NCBI RefSeq assembly: GCF_013386115.1
Contig: NZ_JACAOR010000001.1
Location: forward strand, 772,639 to 836,638
Direction of reading: 5' to 3'
Origin: Pseudomonas gingeri
Lineage (GTDB): Bacteria > Pseudomonadota > Gammaproteobacteria > Pseudomonadales > Pseudomonadaceae
DNA length: 64,000 bases
The translations under genes and the position numbers were made by a program. Shown piece by piece: positions 1 to 8,525 of this stretch. Numbering within the stretch: position 1 is the stretch's first letter; every line of letters begins with the position of its first letter. Below the pieces are notes generated by a model. It was not told the DNA's origin. It was given only the letters and a program-made list of their open reading frames with translations, and ran no database searches.

Positions 1-277
1 CTTCTGGTCAATCCTGTCCACTCGGAAAAATCTCCCCAAAACCATCAGGCACATTGGAATAATAGAGAAAATATTCTAACCGACTTTAATTATTCTTTTC
101 GTGGGCTTCAGAGCTTCCCGGCCATCTGCGCGGGTTGAATCAGACGAGCTGCCTTCCCTCCATCCACGAGAAAGAACTATGCGAATCCCCCCTGAAAGTG
201 CCTGCAACAATGGCTTGAAAACACTGCCCGACTGTCATCGGCAATCCACCCCACGCAATTCTCACAGGTAGGCGAAC
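1..277. other. Left edge, no gene seen
   Basis: No convincing coding frame ends or starts here before the LysE-type gene. The first 100 bases are AT-rich and look intergenic. The long minus-strand frame running from 934 into this stretch is the antisense shadow of the LysE gene. The end of a gene lying to the left of the window could not be identified. Confidence 0.5.
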
Positions 278-895
278 ATGACTCCCAGTGTTCTGGCCGC
301 CTTCTGGGCGGTGTCGTTTCTGTTCGTGGTCACCCCGGGGGCGGATTGGGCCTATGCGATATCGGCGGGGTTGTTCGGTCGTGTGGTGATGCCCGCCGTG
401 GCCGGTCTGTTGATCGGGCATCTGATGGCGACGCTGATCGTGGCCGCCGGTGTCGGCGGGCTGGTGGCCAACCATCCTGTCGCCCTGTCCGTGCTGACCG
501 TCGCCGGAGCCGGTTATCTGCTCTGGCTGGGCATCAACATGCTCCTGCATCCTTCCGTGCCCAGTGCCGCAGAGGGCCAGGTTTCGGGCTCCTGGGCGCG
601 CTGGACCGTCAAGGGCGCCTGCGTCAGCGGCCTCAACCCCAAGGTCTTCCTGCTGTTCCTGGCCTTGCTGCCGCAATTCACCGATCCGAGCGCCGCCTGG
701 CCGGTGCCGTTGCAGATCATGGCGCTGGGGCTGCTGCACACCTTCAGTTGCGCGGTGATCTATCTGCTGGTGGGGTTCGGCTCCCGCCTGGTGCTGCAGG
801 CACGTCCCGTCGCCGCCAGGAGGGTCAGCCGCCTGTCGGGGGCGATCATGGTCCTGATCGCCGTGATCCTGTTGATGGAGCAACTGTCGCGCTGA
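278..895 (+). CDS. LysE/RhtB family amino-acid exporter
   Basis: A 205-residue inner-membrane protein of LysE family length. These proteins export amino acids or small metabolites, driven by proton exchange. The N-terminus is a hydrophobic helix followed by the family-typical TPGxD stretch (TPGADWAYAIS, about residues 19-29). Further hydrophobic segments lie near 35-70, 72-90, 118-135, 145-170 and 185-203. The basic-polar central loop (about 92-112) fits the family. It converges with the TetR gene, whose stop lies only 5 bases away, so the two are not one operon. The substrate cannot be read from sequence. Confidence 0.85.
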   Translation: MTPSVLAAFWAVSFLFVVTPGADWAYAISAGLFGRVVMPAVAGLLIGHLMATLIVAAGVGGLVANHPVALSVLTVAGAGYLLWLGINMLLHPSVPSAAEGQVSGSWARWTVKGACVSGLNPKVFLLFLALLPQFTDPSAAWPVPLQIMALGLLHTFSCAVIYLLVGFGSRLVLQARPVAARRVSRLSGAIMVLIAVILLMEQLSR

Positions 896-900
896 GGGCT

Positions 901-1533
901 TCAGGCACCCTCGAGCCGATCGAGATAGGCACAAAACATATCCGCCATGGCCTCGGCATAAGCCTCGATTTCAGCGCCGGTGCGCGGGGTTTCCGAAAAG
1001 GACTTGCCCACCGAGCTGAGGGTCGTGGTGATCAGCTCGCAAGCCAACGCCCGTGTCGTCGGCGAGGCACCGGGCAGCACCTCGTGCATGAAAGCCTGGA
1101 AAATACCGCGCCCCCGGGCCCTGACCTCCCGGGCCTCGGGCGCATCGCGATACAGCGGCGCCGCATCATTGAGGGCGACACGGACCTCGGCCTCGTCGCA
1201 CTCGGACTGGATGAACACATGGACCAGCCTGCGCAGCCTCGCCAATGGCGGGTGCCGCGAATCTTCAAGAATGCTGCCCAGCATATCGCTGGTCTGGCGC
1301 CATTCATCGCTCTGCAGGCGAAAGAGGATCGCCGCCTTGTTCGGAAAATACTGGTACACCGAACCGACACTGACGCCGGCCCGCTCGGCCACCCGCGTAG
1401 TGGTAAAACGGCGCATGCCCTCCTTCGCCAAAACCTGAACAGCCGCCTCCAGAATGGCCGTAACCAGGTCATTGGAACGAACCTGCCGTGGCTGTTTACG
1501 TGAGGCAATCTGCGGGGTTGGGCGCTCGGTCAT
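901..1533 (-). CDS. TetR/AcrR family transcriptional regulator
   Basis: A 210-residue TetR-type repressor. The N-terminal DNA-binding helix-turn-helix spans about residues 24-70 and contains the usual pattern TRVAERAGVSVGSVYQYFPNK. The C-terminal two thirds are the helical ligand-binding and dimerisation domain. The ATG at 1533 was chosen because the open frame upstream reads through the divergent methyltransferase gene and has no family similarity. It is divergent from the O-methyltransferase at 1615. A long inverted repeat lies between them, so it probably controls that gene and itself. Confidence 0.9.
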   Translation of the reverse strand: MTERPTPQIASRKQPRQVRSNDLVTAILEAAVQVLAKEGMRRFTTTRVAERAGVSVGSVYQYFPNKAAILFRLQSDEWRQTSDMLGSILEDSRHPPLARLRRLVHVFIQSECDEAEVRVALNDAAPLYRDAPEAREVRARGRGIFQAFMHEVLPGASPTTRALACELITTTLSSVGKSFSETPRTGAEIEAYAEAMADMFCAYLDRLEGA

Positions 1534-1546
1534 GGGCAAGGCTCGC

Positions 1547-1581
1547 AATGCGAATAGAAAACATGAAGGTTTGTTCGCATT
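1547..1581. promoter_or_regulatory. Inverted repeat, candidate TetR operator
   Basis: AATGCGAA (1547-1554) and its exact complement TTCGCATT (1574-1581) are separated by 19 bases, in the 81-base gap between the divergent TetR and O-methyltransferase genes. Position and symmetry fit a TetR operator. Assignment to this TetR is inference. Confidence 0.6.
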
Positions 1582-1614
1582 ATAACCCCTCACCGACTTG
1601 CCAAGGAAACCCCC

Positions 1615-2274
1615 ATGACCACCCTGACCCGCGCGCCTCTCGCGCCCCTGCTGGATCGCCTGTTCGCCCAGACGCAGTCGCCGATGACCAGCAGCGTCTT
1701 CTCGGATATCTCGAATGAAGAGCGCACGCGCCTGATGCGCAGCAAGACCGAATACCTGGACCTCTATACGCAACTGAAGGAATTCCCGCTGGCCGTTTCC
1801 CGGGAGACCGGCACCCTGCTCTACATGCTGGCCCGCGGTTGCAATGCCCGGAACATCGTCGAATTCGGCACCTCGTTCGGTATCTCCACCCTGCACCTGG
1901 CCGCGGCACTGCGCGACAACGGCGGTGGTCGGCTGATCACCAGCGAGTTCGAACCGTCCAAGGTGGAGCGGGCGCGCGCGAACCTGGAGGCCGGCGAGTT
2001 GCTCGACCTGGTGGAGATTCGCGTGGGGGACGCCTTGCAGACCCTGGCCAGGGACCTTCCCGACAGCATCGACCTGGTCCTGCTCGATGGCGCCAAGGCG
2101 CTGTATCCGGACATCCTGAACCTGCTGGAGAGCCGCCTGAAACCCGGGGCGTTGATCATTGCCGATAACGCCGACTACAGCCCCGAGTACCTGGAGCGAG
2201 TGCGTGCGCCTGGGGCGGGGTATCTGTCCGTGCCGTTCGCCGAGGATGTCGAGCTGTCCATGCGCCTGGGTTGA
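1615..2274 (+). CDS. Class I SAM-dependent O-methyltransferase
   Basis: A 219-residue cytosolic methyltransferase resembling the O-methyltransferase family 3 / catechol-OMT-like group. The SAM-binding Rossmann motif appears as VEFGTSFGISTLHLA (about residues 82-96). The acidic residue at the end of strand 2 is in TSEFEP, and the metal/catechol-type acidic motif is LVLLDGAKALYPD (about 153-165). It is divergently transcribed from a TetR gene with an inverted repeat between them, so it is likely repressed until an effector, perhaps its phenolic substrate, is present. The substrate is unknown. Confidence 0.85.
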   Translation: MTTLTRAPLAPLLDRLFAQTQSPMTSSVFSDISNEERTRLMRSKTEYLDLYTQLKEFPLAVSRETGTLLYMLARGCNARNIVEFGTSFGISTLHLAAALRDNGGGRLITSEFEPSKVERARANLEAGELLDLVEIRVGDALQTLARDLPDSIDLVLLDGAKALYPDILNLLESRLKPGALIIADNADYSPEYLERVRAPGAGYLSVPFAEDVELSMRLG

Positions 2275-2305
2275 ACGACTGACAGCATCTATCCGTATTG
2301 CCCTG

Positions 2306-2327
2306 ACCGCCGGCTGTTGCCGGCGGT
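2306..2327. terminator. Hairpin between convergent genes
   Basis: ACCGCCGGC (2306-2314) and GCCGGCGGT (2319-2327) form a perfect 9-bp GC stem with a TGTT loop. It lies between the convergent methyltransferase and ANTAR genes. No clear U-tract follows on either side, so efficiency is uncertain. Confidence 0.5.
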
Positions 2328-2344
2328 GCCGCAACGCCCCCTGG

Positions 2345-2953
2345 TCAAGGCTTCAATCCCAGCCGCTCCATGGCCTCATGGGCCTCGATGATCATCCCGG
2401 AGACCTCGGCGACCGTGACATGCAGGCTGGTGGCCCGTGAGCGCATATGTTCGTAGGCCTGTGTCTCGGTAAGATTCTGGCGTTCGACCAGCACCCGAAT
2501 GGCCTTTTCAATCTGCCGACGCGACTTGATCGTCAGTTCAAGCTTGTCGATCTTGCCCTGCAACTTTTCCTGATAGCTGTACGAAGCCCGCGCCAGCACC
2601 AGCGTGCTGAGAATCCCGGAGGAACGAAAGGGTTTCGAAATCACCCCGTGGGCACGGGTATCGAGGAGCAACTTGAGGATGGTCGGGCTTTCGTAGTCGC
2701 TGAGGGCGATCAGCGCCGCGTTGACCGAGGCGCCCGACCAGATCCGGTTGCCTTCCAGCTCCTGCGTGATCTGAAAGAGAATGACATCGACGTCCGCGGG
2801 CGGCTCCGAGGGAAATGGCCATACGACCTTGACCCGGCAACCAATGCGTTTCAACTGCTGCATGACAATATCGCGGTCGTCCCCGGGCGGATAGACGAGG
2901 GCAACGCAGATACTGCGCAGATCTTCATAGAGACGGCGAAGACTGGAACTCAT
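2345..2953 (-). CDS. ANTAR-domain antiterminator, AmiR/NasT-like
   Basis: A 202-residue AmiR-type protein. Residues 1-125 form a receiver-like domain without the full phospho-acceptor set. A coiled coil follows (about 128-150, EKLQGKIDKLELTIKSRRQIEKA), then the C-terminal ANTAR three-helix RNA-binding domain (about 143-200), including RQIEKAIRVLVERQNLTETQAYEHMRS in pieces. ANTAR proteins bind hairpins in leader RNA and prevent termination. It is the last gene of the amide operon, 4 bases after the AmiC-like sensor gene, exactly the amiC-amiR arrangement known from P. aeruginosa. The likely target is the terminator leader ahead of the hydrolase at 10637-10715. Confidence 0.92.
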   Translation of the reverse strand: MSSSLRRLYEDLRSICVALVYPPGDDRDIVMQQLKRIGCRVKVVWPFPSEPPADVDVILFQITQELEGNRIWSGASVNAALIALSDYESPTILKLLLDTRAHGVISKPFRSSGILSTLVLARASYSYQEKLQGKIDKLELTIKSRRQIEKAIRVLVERQNLTETQAYEHMRSRATSLHVTVAEVSGMIIEAHEAMERLGLKP

Positions 2954-2957
2954 GGCG

Positions 2958-4118
2958 TTACCTCAACCAAAACTCGGAGAAGCCGAAAGTGGAGAGGTAA
3001 GGATCGGGTTTCACCGGGCCTGAACCTTCCCATACGACGTCGAACTGTCCGTCACTGCGACAGATACCGATCCGGGGAGTCAGGGCGCAATGGTTGTTTT
3101 CAGCATCAATGGCGATCGGCCCTTCCGGGGAGGCGAACTTGACCTTGTGCACGGCATCGACCAGTTTGCGCCGGTCCAGGCTGCCGGCGCGCTCCAGGGC
3201 CCGTGCAAACAGGTGGACCTGAGAATACGCCATTTCCGACCAGGTGCTGGTCGGGCGGTCGCCGAAGCGCTGGCGCCACAGTTCGATGAAGCGTTGATTG
3301 CTGTCGTTGGGCAACGAACCGAAATAGGTCGCCGCCGTGATGTGGCCCTCGCACAACGGTGGGCCGATCAGGCGGATTTCTTCCTCGGCCATGGACAGGC
3401 TGGCGATGGGGATCTTCTTCGGATCCAGTCCATGCTCGCCATAGTGCTGGTAGAAAGAACGGGCCGACTGCCCGACCAGGGTCGAGAACACCACATCCGG
3501 CTGCGCGTCGCGGATTTCGTTGAGGACGTCCTTGAGCTGCTCCAGCCCCGCGTCGATGGGCAGGTAGACCTCATCGACGATTTCACCGCCGTATTGTTCA
3601 ACCACGTCCCTCATGATGCGATTGGATTCGCGCGGATAGATATAGTCCGCGCCCACCAGAAAGAACCGGGTGCCCTTGTTCTGCAACAGGTAGGCGGCGA
3701 GCTGGATGCTGTTCTGATTGGGCACGGCGCCGGTGTAGATGATGTTCGGCGAGTATTCGAAGCCTTCATAGAAGGAGCAATACCAGAGCAATGCATTATG
3801 GCGCTCGACCAGCGGCAACACGGCCTTGCGGCTGGAGGAACGGGAGCAGCCGAAAATGACGTTGATCTCGTCTTCGATGAGCAGCTTGCCCGTCAGGCGC
3901 CGGTATTCCTCCGGTGACCCCTTGGGGTCATACGCGGTGGGGATCAACGGCAGATTCAGCACGCCACCGAGCGCATTGATTTCCTCGATGGCCAGCGCGG
4001 TGCCGAAAAAATGCTCGGACTCGGTGACCGCGGTGGCCCCCGAGCGCGAGTACAAGATGCCAACCGGCCATCCCTGATCCCTGGTGACTGCTGTCCTGGT
4101 GCTGGGCATGGCGCTCAC
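2958..4118 (-). CDS. AmiC-like cytoplasmic amide sensor (periplasmic-binding fold)
   Basis: A 386-residue protein with the two-lobe type I periplasmic-binding fold but no signal peptide, as in AmiC of P. aeruginosa, which senses amides and sequesters AmiR. Shared landmarks from memory of AmiC include YEGFEYSPNIIYTGAVPNQNS (about 119-139), a DYIYPRESN motif (about 160-168), QPDVVFSTLVG (about 210-220) and a C-terminal PDPY segment. It lies directly behind asparaginase and immediately before the ANTAR gene. It most likely controls the operon by holding the ANTAR protein inactive until ligand binds. The ligand is presumably the imported amide or a related compound. Confidence 0.9.
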   Translation of the reverse strand: MSAMPSTRTAVTRDQGWPVGILYSRSGATAVTESEHFFGTALAIEEINALGGVLNLPLIPTAYDPKGSPEEYRRLTGKLLIEDEINVIFGCSRSSSRKAVLPLVERHNALLWYCSFYEGFEYSPNIIYTGAVPNQNSIQLAAYLLQNKGTRFFLVGADYIYPRESNRIMRDVVEQYGGEIVDEVYLPIDAGLEQLKDVLNEIRDAQPDVVFSTLVGQSARSFYQHYGEHGLDPKKIPIASLSMAEEEIRLIGPPLCEGHITAATYFGSLPNDSNQRFIELWRQRFGDRPTSTWSEMAYSQVHLFARALERAGSLDRRKLVDAVHKVKFASPEGPIAIDAENNHCALTPRIGICRSDGQFDVVWEGSGPVKPDPYLSTFGFSEFWLR

Positions 4119-5129
4119 CTATCGATCAAAAATGGCTTGTAGTTCGGTCGAAGACCGGGGGACCTGCATAGCCAGCATCAACAGGATCCTGGCTTTCTGC
4201 GGGCTGAGGTCATTGGCGAAGATCACACCGGCATCTTTCAGCGTCACACCGCCCCCGGTAAAGCCATAGATGGGCCTTACCCGCCCGCGCGGCACACGGC
4301 TGGCGATGACAACCGCGATGCCCGCTGCGATGGCCTCGAGAATGGCGGCATACATCGCGGCATTCACATTGCCCGCCCCCAGGGCCTGGATGACCAGGCC
4401 CCGGGCACCCGCCTGCACGGCGGCGCCGAGCAACGCCCCGTCCGCGCCGGCGTACATCGGCACGATATCGACCCGCGGCAGCTCGGCATCCCCCAGCGGC
4501 AGAGACTGCCGACGGCAGGAGGCGCGATAAAAGGTGACACGATCGCCGTCCACCCTTCCGAGCAGGCCGGCGTCGCCGGAATTGAATGACTCGACGTCCG
4601 ATGTGTGGGTCTTGCTGACTTCCCGGGCGGCATTGATCTGATCGTTGAGGACGACCATCACGCCCTTGCCCGCTGATTCAGGCGCAATGCATACCCGTGT
4701 GCCGCTCTTCAGGTTGCGCGGTCCGTCGAAGTCCGCCTCGGAGGCATTGCGCTGGGCACCGATAAGCACCACCGGCTTGTCGGACGTCAAGGTCAGGTCG
4801 AGAAACCAGGCGGTCTCTTCCAGGGTATCGGTGCCATGGGATACCAGTACCCCGACGATCGCCTCGCGCGCCAGCGCGGCCTCGATCTCCCGATGCAGCC
4901 GCCGCCAGCGCAGCGGCCCCATTTCGACTGACGGCACATTGGACAGGTTGTTGACTTCCAGTCGCGCCATCGTCGCCAGCTCAGGCACCGCCTTGAGCAA
5001 ATCGCTGCCTGACAATGCCGGAATGGGCGCCGACGTCGAAGGGTCGACTTGCATGGCGATGGTGCCGCCCGTGGCGATGAACAGGCACGCCGGCAGCTCG
5101 CCAGAACTTGACAGGACCATGAGCGTCAC
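4119..5129 (-). CDS. Asparaginase family protein (type I/II fold)
   Basis: A 336-residue asparaginase/glutaminase-family amidohydrolase that would release ammonia from asparagine or a related amide. The two catalytic threonine motifs are visible: TGGTIA near residue 21 and SHGTDTLEETA (about 98-108). No secretion signal is apparent, so a cytosolic site is likely. The GTG start at 5129 overlaps the stop of the preceding ABC ATPase gene (GTGA), giving translational coupling; an ATG three codons downstream is the alternative. Its place inside the transporter operon suggests it deaminates the imported compound or the hydrolase product. Confidence 0.88.
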   Translation of the reverse strand: MTLMVLSSSGELPACLFIATGGTIAMQVDPSTSAPIPALSGSDLLKAVPELATMARLEVNNLSNVPSVEMGPLRWRRLHREIEAALAREAIVGVLVSHGTDTLEETAWFLDLTLTSDKPVVLIGAQRNASEADFDGPRNLKSGTRVCIAPESAGKGVMVVLNDQINAAREVSKTHTSDVESFNSGDAGLLGRVDGDRVTFYRASCRRQSLPLGDAELPRVDIVPMYAGADGALLGAAVQAGARGLVIQALGAGNVNAAMYAAILEAIAAGIAVVIASRVPRGRVRPIYGFTGGGVTLKDAGVIFANDLSPQKARILLMLAMQVPRSSTELQAIFDR

Positions 5130-5833
5130 ACCCTCAGATGGTTGAAAATGGCTTCGGTGGCACCCGGCGCATTGGCATCGCCCTCCTCCTCGATTTCACC
5201 TTGCTTGAGTACAAGGTAGCGATCCGCGACCTTCAAGGCGAACGGCACATTCTGCTCGATCAGCAGCAGGGTCGTGCCATGGACCTCTCGCTCGTGCACC
5301 AGGGCCACGGCAATCCGCTCAATCACCGAAGGCTGCAGGCCCTCGGTGATTTCGTCCAGCAAAATAATCGCGGGACGCATCATCAGGGCCCGCGCCACCA
5401 GGAGCATTTTCTGCTCGCCGCCCGACAGTGTGCCGGCGTACTGCTTCAAGCGGTCCTTGAACACCGGGAACACCGGCTCGATCGCCGCGAAGCGCTCATC
5501 GAACAACGAATCCTTGTCGAGCCCCATGCGCAGGTTGTCGCGGATGCTCAGTTCGGTGAACAGGGCCTTTTCCTGGGCGGCATAGGCCACGCCGACCCGG
5601 GCGACATGATGCGGCGACAACCCGGTGATGTCGCCTTCATTGATCCGCACGGTGCCCTGCTGCTTCGGCAGGTAGCCCATGATGGTCTTGAGCAATGTCG
5701 TCTTGCCCATGCCGTTCTTGCCGAGCAAGGCCACCGCTTCGCCGGCGCGGACCTTGAACGACAAATCGCGGATGACCACCGAAGCCCTGTAGCCACTGGT
5801 GACCGCATCGAGTTGCAACGTAGCACCGTTCAT
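5126..5833 (-). CDS. Branched-chain/amide-type ABC transporter ATPase (LivF-like)
   Basis: A 235-residue ABC ATPase of the LivF/UrtE subgroup. It has Walker A GKNGMGKTT (about 38-46), signature LSGGEQ (about 136-141), Walker B AIILLDEITEGL (about 155-166) and a switch-region IEQN. The E-I-T-E-G after Walker B is common in UrtE-like and LivF-like proteins. It overlaps both neighbours by 4 bases. It pairs with the ATPase half of the LivM-LivG fusion to energise uptake through LivH and LivM. Confidence 0.92.
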   Translation of the reverse strand: MNGATLQLDAVTSGYRASVVIRDLSFKVRAGEAVALLGKNGMGKTTLLKTIMGYLPKQQGTVRINEGDITGLSPHHVARVGVAYAAQEKALFTELSIRDNLRMGLDKDSLFDERFAAIEPVFPVFKDRLKQYAGTLSGGEQKMLLVARALMMRPAIILLDEITEGLQPSVIERIAVALVHEREVHGTTLLLIEQNVPFALKVADRYLVLKQGEIEEEGDANAPGATEAIFNHLRV

Positions 5834-7641
5834 ACGACCTCCCGTGGGACGATTGCGGATCCGGCATAGATCGTCTTGACCAGCTCGGAGTTGACGACTT
5901 CCTCGAAAGTCCCCTGCATGACCATCCTCCCCTGGTGCAAGACCACGATACGGGTAGCGATCTGTTCGACGAAATCCAGGTCGTGTTCAACCAGCAGGCA
6001 ACACAACTTGTAGCGGTTGGCGAGCAAGGACAGCACGACACCGATTTGCGTGCGCTCGGTCTTCGTCAGTCCCGCGGTCGGCTCGTCGAGAAGCACGACG
6101 CGCGGCTCAAGGGCCAGCACCATGGCCAGCTCCAGCGCCTGCTGCTCGCCGTGGGACAGATCGCGCGCGACCACGTCGAGCAGGGTATCCAGCCCGGTGA
6201 CCCGCAGAACATCGAGGGCATAGGACGGCAAGGCCAGGGTATCGGCCCGACGGAACAACAAGGGGCGCCCGTGAAGGAGGCTCGCCATGCGCAGGCACTC
6301 GGCCACGGTCAGCGACTCGAAGATATTGGCATTCTGGAACTTGCGCCCGAGGCCGAAACGGACGCAGGCCTCGGCCGGAAGCCGGCGGATATCGTTGCCA
6401 CACAGATGCACCGTCCCCGAAGTACGATCGGCGCCGTCGCTCATGCAACGCATCAGGGTGGTCTTGCCGGCACCATTGGGTCCGATCAGGCCGACCAGGT
6501 CACCGGCCTGCGCCGTGAGATTGATGCCTTGCAATACCTTGAGCGAACCATAGCTCTTGGTGACTTCGTCCATGACCAGGGCGGGAGCACCGCCCGACCC
6601 GGGCGCCTCTCGGGTGGCGCGCTCGACCAGCGTGGGGGCCTGCCGCGCACGAGCGCCGAAGCCGAAGGGCTTGAGCAATACCGGGACGATGCCCTGCGGG
6701 AGCAGGACGATCACCAGCACAAAGGACAGGCCGAGGATCAACTGCCACAGGAACGGCATCCGACTGCCCAGGTAGGCCGTGGCGACGTTGATCAGGATCG
6801 CCCCCGCCATGGGTCCCCACAATGTCCCGCGCCCGCCCAGCGCGACCCAGATGATCAGCTCGGTGCCCAGGACGAAACCGGATAACTCGGGGGCCACCAC
6901 GCCGCTGAAGGCGCCGTAGCCAAAGCCGGCGATCCCGCTGATCGCAGCCGTCACGATCAGCAGAACGATCTTGATGGACGGGACATTGATGCCCAGGTAC
7001 GCACACCTGGATTCGTTGTCACGTATCGACGCCAGCACCCGCCCCGCGTCACTGCGCACGAAGAGCCAGGCGACGATACCGGTCAGCGCGGCACCGCCAC
7101 CGGCGATCCAGTACCAGGCCGGCAGCGACAGATCGAAGGTGTCATAGCCGGTCAGCCCCGAACTGGAACCGGTCCATTCGCCGCCGGACAGCAGCAGCTG
7201 CGTCATGACGATGGGCAACACCAGGGAAATCACCGTGGCAAAGAACGGCGATGCCCCCCGATAGAACGACAACCAGCCGACCAGGCCGGCCACCGCCATG
7301 GGGACGACAATCGCCAGCCCGATGGCGATGGCAATGGTGCCGGGCGAAAAACCGAAGTGCGTGAACACCAGCCCCGCGGCATAGGCCCCGATGCCGAAGA
7401 ATGCCGACTGGCCGAAGGTCAGGTAGCCGGTATAGCCCCACAACACATCCACCGTGATGACCACGATCGCAAACAGAAAGGCCTTGATCAGCAGGTTGAG
7501 GACGTAGCTGTCGAAAATCCAGGGACCCACGGCCAGCAATACGAGACCGACCAGGGCCAATGCACCTGAGCGTCCCCATGCCCCCTGGCGAACGGATCGC
7601 GTGGATGGGCGGTTCGCCGCCTGCAACGTGGTGTTAGTCAT
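5830..7641 (-). CDS. Fused LivM-LivG: ABC permease plus ATPase
   Basis: A 603-residue fusion. Residues about 20-330 are a LivM-type multi-span permease, with the conserved GYxGYLTFGQSAFFGIGAY segment near 70-90. Residues about 350-600 are a LivG-type ATPase, with Walker A GPNGAGKTT (about 385-393), signature LSHGEQ (about 493-498) and Walker B VVLLDEPTAGL (about 511-521). In most systems these are two genes. The frame runs unbroken across the junction, so this is a true fusion rather than a frameshift artefact. It overlaps LivH by 8 bases and LivF by 4. Confidence 0.92.
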   Translation of the reverse strand: MTNTTLQAANRPSTRSVRQGAWGRSGALALVGLVLLAVGPWIFDSYVLNLLIKAFLFAIVVITVDVLWGYTGYLTFGQSAFFGIGAYAAGLVFTHFGFSPGTIAIAIGLAIVVPMAVAGLVGWLSFYRGASPFFATVISLVLPIVMTQLLLSGGEWTGSSSGLTGYDTFDLSLPAWYWIAGGGAALTGIVAWLFVRSDAGRVLASIRDNESRCAYLGINVPSIKIVLLIVTAAISGIAGFGYGAFSGVVAPELSGFVLGTELIIWVALGGRGTLWGPMAGAILINVATAYLGSRMPFLWQLILGLSFVLVIVLLPQGIVPVLLKPFGFGARARQAPTLVERATREAPGSGGAPALVMDEVTKSYGSLKVLQGINLTAQAGDLVGLIGPNGAGKTTLMRCMSDGADRTSGTVHLCGNDIRRLPAEACVRFGLGRKFQNANIFESLTVAECLRMASLLHGRPLLFRRADTLALPSYALDVLRVTGLDTLLDVVARDLSHGEQQALELAMVLALEPRVVLLDEPTAGLTKTERTQIGVVLSLLANRYKLCCLLVEHDLDFVEQIATRIVVLHQGRMVMQGTFEEVVNSELVKTIYAGSAIVPREVV

Positions 7642-8467
7642 GTGCGAACCCCTTTGGACGAATACGCAAGGTCAAGGCCGCCAGTACGGCAATCGTCAGT
7701 CCGCCGAGTACCGGGCTGGCGTAGGAGCTGACGATGACCTGGCACGCCCCGAAGACCGCACAGGTTGCAATCAGGCTGAGCATCGAATGCCCGGAGACCA
7801 TGACCAGCATGAAGGCGGACACCAGCCAGGTGATGCCCATGCCCGGATCGATGCTCGACAGCGGACTGATCAGGGCACCGGCCAGGGTACCCAGGCCCGC
7901 CCCCAGGCTGAACGTGATGAAACGTATGCGCCCGGCGTGAATGCCCAGGCCACTGGCCAGTTCCTCGTTCATGATCACTGCCCGGGTCTTGACCCCGAAA
8001 CGCGTGCCGTTGAGCAGCGCCGTCAGCAGTGCGCACAAACCCAGCGCCAGGGGAATCAGCAGCAACCGATACGAGGAGTATTGCGTGCCACCGAACGACC
8101 AGGTGCCTGTCAGGGGCACGTCCGCGAATTTCACATCCCGACCGAAGCCGATGATGATCAATTGACCGATGACGATACCCAGGCCCCAGGTTGCCAGGAT
8201 GGCGTCCAGGGGCCGCTTGTACAGTGGCCGGACAATCAGGTATTCGATGACCGCGCCGACCAGCATCCCGGTCGCCAGGGCCAACGGCCAACCCAGCCAG
8301 GGGCTCCAGCCCAGTTGAGTGACGACAAAAGCCGCATAGCCGCCCATGGTCAGTAACGCACCGTGGGCAAAATTGACGATTTTCATGATGCCGAAAATCA
8401 TCATCAGGCCGGCTGTCACAATGAACAGCATGGCGATAGTTGTTGTTATATCGAGCATCAGAACCAT
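7634..8467 (-). CDS. Branched-chain/amide-type ABC permease (LivH-like)
   Basis: A 277-residue inner-membrane permease with about eight hydrophobic segments and the family motif GMGITWLVSAFMLVM. The glycine-rich N-terminal span includes LMMIFGIMKIVNFAHGA (about 22-38), diagnostic for LivH/UrtB proteins. The ATG at 8467 was preferred over one 12 codons upstream because GGAGG stands 8 bases before it. It forms the channel with the LivM half of the downstream fusion. Substrate class is probably a small amide, urea or amino acid, judged from the operon's hydrolases. Confidence 0.9.
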   Translation of the reverse strand: MVLMLDITTTIAMLFIVTAGLMMIFGIMKIVNFAHGALLTMGGYAAFVVTQLGWSPWLGWPLALATGMLVGAVIEYLIVRPLYKRPLDAILATWGLGIVIGQLIIIGFGRDVKFADVPLTGTWSFGGTQYSSYRLLLIPLALGLCALLTALLNGTRFGVKTRAVIMNEELASGLGIHAGRIRFITFSLGAGLGTLAGALISPLSSIDPGMGITWLVSAFMLVMVSGHSMLSLIATCAVFGACQVIVSSYASPVLGGLTIAVLAALTLRIRPKGFAHD

Positions 8468-8525
8468 GACGTCTCCCTCCGGGGAGAATGCAACGTGAAG
8501 CAATGCCTGGTGATCAGGCCCTTGA

